Below are positions 37,579-38,913 of a stretch of DNA of 38,913 bases, one piece after another; position 1 is the stretch's first letter; every line of letters begins with the position of its first letter. The notes beneath the pieces were generated by a model. That model was not told the origin of the DNA. It did not search any database and worked only from the letters and a program-made list of their open reading frames with translations. The position numbers and the translations under genes were made by a program. The DNA is from Caulobacterales bacterium (GTDB lineage: Bacteria > Pseudomonadota > Alphaproteobacteria > Caulobacterales > Caulobacteraceae): assembly GCA_947475655.1 (NCBI GenBank), contig CANJOB010000008.1, positions 1 to 38,913 on the forward strand, in the 5' to 3' direction.

Positions 37579-38766
37579 TTGGCCTCATCATCGACCGCCG
37601 ATCCGGCCAAGCGCCAGCTGCTGCTGCTCGTCGCCGCCCTGTTCGTCGCCTACATGTGCGTCGGCATGTCCCTGCCGGTGACGCCGGTGTTCGCCAACAA
37701 GGTGCTGGGGTTCGACGCCTTATGGGCGGGGGTCGCCGTCGGCGCGGCCTTCCTGGCGACGATCCTGACGCGCGGCCATGCGGGCAAGCTCACCGACCAG
37801 GCCGGACCCAAGAAGGCGGTGGTCCGCGGTTTCTGCTTCTATGTGGTCAGCGCCATCGTCTCGGCCGCCGCCGGGCTTTGCATCCAGTGGCCGCAGGCCG
37901 CCTACGCCGTCCTGATCGCCGGACGGGTGCTGCTGGGCCTGGGCGAGAGCCTGGTCACGGTCGGGGTCGTCACCTGGGGCATCGGCATCGTTGGCCTGCC
38001 CCGCTCGGCCACGGCCTTGGCCTGGATCGGGGCGGCGCTGTACGGCGCCCTGGCCATCGGCGCCGCCGTGGGCCTGAGCCTGCTGGACCGGGCCGGGTTC
38101 GCCGGCGTGATGGCGGTCAGCCTGATCCTGCCTTGCCTCGGCCTGGCCCTGGTCGGCCGCCTGCCCGCCCTGCCGCCGCATCCCGGCGAGCGGCCATCGC
38201 TCTGGAAGGTGGTCGGCAGGATCTGGCTGCATGGACTTGTGGTGTGTGGGCAGGGCGTCGGGTTCGCCGCCATAGGCGCCTTCTTCGCCCTCCACTTCCT
38301 CGACCAGAACTGGGCCTACGCCGGCGTCGGCGTCACCGCCTTCGGCGCCGGCTTCGTGCTGGTCCGCCTGCTGTTCGGCAGGACGCCGGACCGCTTCGGC
38401 GGGATCAACGTCGCCCTGGTCTCGCTGGCGGTCGAACTGGTCGGCCAGGCGCTGATCTGGCTTGGGCCGAGCCCGGAGGTCGCCCTGGTCGGCGCCTTCC
38501 TCACCGGCTTGGGATGCTCGCTGGTCTATCCCGCCATGGGGCGGGAGGTCGTGCGCATCGTCGAGCCGCACCTGCGCGGCACGGCCATGGGCGGCTTCAG
38601 CGCCTTCCAGGACCTGGCCTACGGCCTGACCGGACCGCTGGCGGGGTTCGTGGCCGACCGCAGCGGCTACGCCGACACCTTCCTGATCGGCGCCGTCGCC
38701 GCCGGCATGGGTCTGATCATCGCCTTCATCCTCAAGACGAGGCCGCCCGTCCCGCCCGGGTCTTGA
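37579..38766 (+). CDS. MFS transporter (YhhS/YfcJ-like)
   Basis: 395-aa 12-TM protein; YMCVGMSLPVTPVFANKVLGFDALWAGVAVGAAFLATILTRGHAGKLTDQAGPKKAV; TTG start per ORF track. Confidence 0.9.
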   Translation: MASSSTADPAKRQLLLLVAALFVAYMCVGMSLPVTPVFANKVLGFDALWAGVAVGAAFLATILTRGHAGKLTDQAGPKKAVVRGFCFYVVSAIVSAAAGLCIQWPQAAYAVLIAGRVLLGLGESLVTVGVVTWGIGIVGLPRSATALAWIGAALYGALAIGAAVGLSLLDRAGFAGVMAVSLILPCLGLALVGRLPALPPHPGERPSLWKVVGRIWLHGLVVCGQGVGFAAIGAFFALHFLDQNWAYAGVGVTAFGAGFVLVRLLFGRTPDRFGGINVALVSLAVELVGQALIWLGPSPEVALVGAFLTGLGCSLVYPAMGREVVRIVEPHLRGTAMGGFSAFQDLAYGLTGPLAGFVADRSGYADTFLIGAVAAGMGLIIAFILKTRPPVPPGS

Positions 38767-38913
38767 TCCGCCAGGCATCGGAGACCACCGCCAAGCGAAA
38801 GCGGCGAAAAGGCTCAAGGCCCCGCCGCGATTTCGGAGCGGTTGAATTCCTGTGCTATGATTGCGACATAAGTTTCCTGCAAGATCATACCGGCCCGCCC
38901 TCCCTGCCCGGCC

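Noticed and set aside
38840-38880. Promoter at window end (TTGAAT ... TATGAT)
   Set aside because: Only 8 nt separate the two hexamers, so they cannot form one sigma-70 promoter, and the downstream gene is outside the window.

Overview
GC-rich alphaproteobacterial chromosomal window, Caulobacterales-like by gene content and style (inferred, not searched). It is mostly well-packed housekeeping and envelope genes: the 3' end of opgH at the left edge; a co-directional minus-strand run glmU-rpiA-gor-O-antigen-ligase-like-class II DAHP synthase-MATE; gph; tRNA-Val(CAC); an XRE regulator plus an uncharacterised ~370-aa protein; an MFS transporter; a tandem triplication of exported metallo-beta-lactamase-fold hydrolases; a lipoprotein/flippase/membrane-protein cluster; an FAD-linked oxidase convergent with an OpgG/OpgD-type protein; a four-gene Mla-type lipid ABC transporter; folD; gamma-carbonic anhydrase; phoH; DUF3126; cysE; NUDIX; nitroreductase; queF; TorF-type porin; DUF1003; tRNA-Leu(TAA); CinA-type; sfsA; and an MFS transporter. 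I see no CRISPR array, transposase, integrase or rRNA. The best leads are: (i) the three-copy MBL hydrolase array, whose middle copy appears to lack one T in its signal-peptide codons; (ii) the XRE plus unknown-protein module next to tRNA-Val, with an AT-rich near-perfect palindrome; (iii) two long compound hairpins in the NUDIX/nitroreductase divergent intergene; (iv) a palindromic inverted-repeat element between the Mla operon and folD; (v) terminators immediately upstream of the FAD oxidase and phoH starts; and (vi) a 10-bp-period iteron upstream of the last MFS gene.
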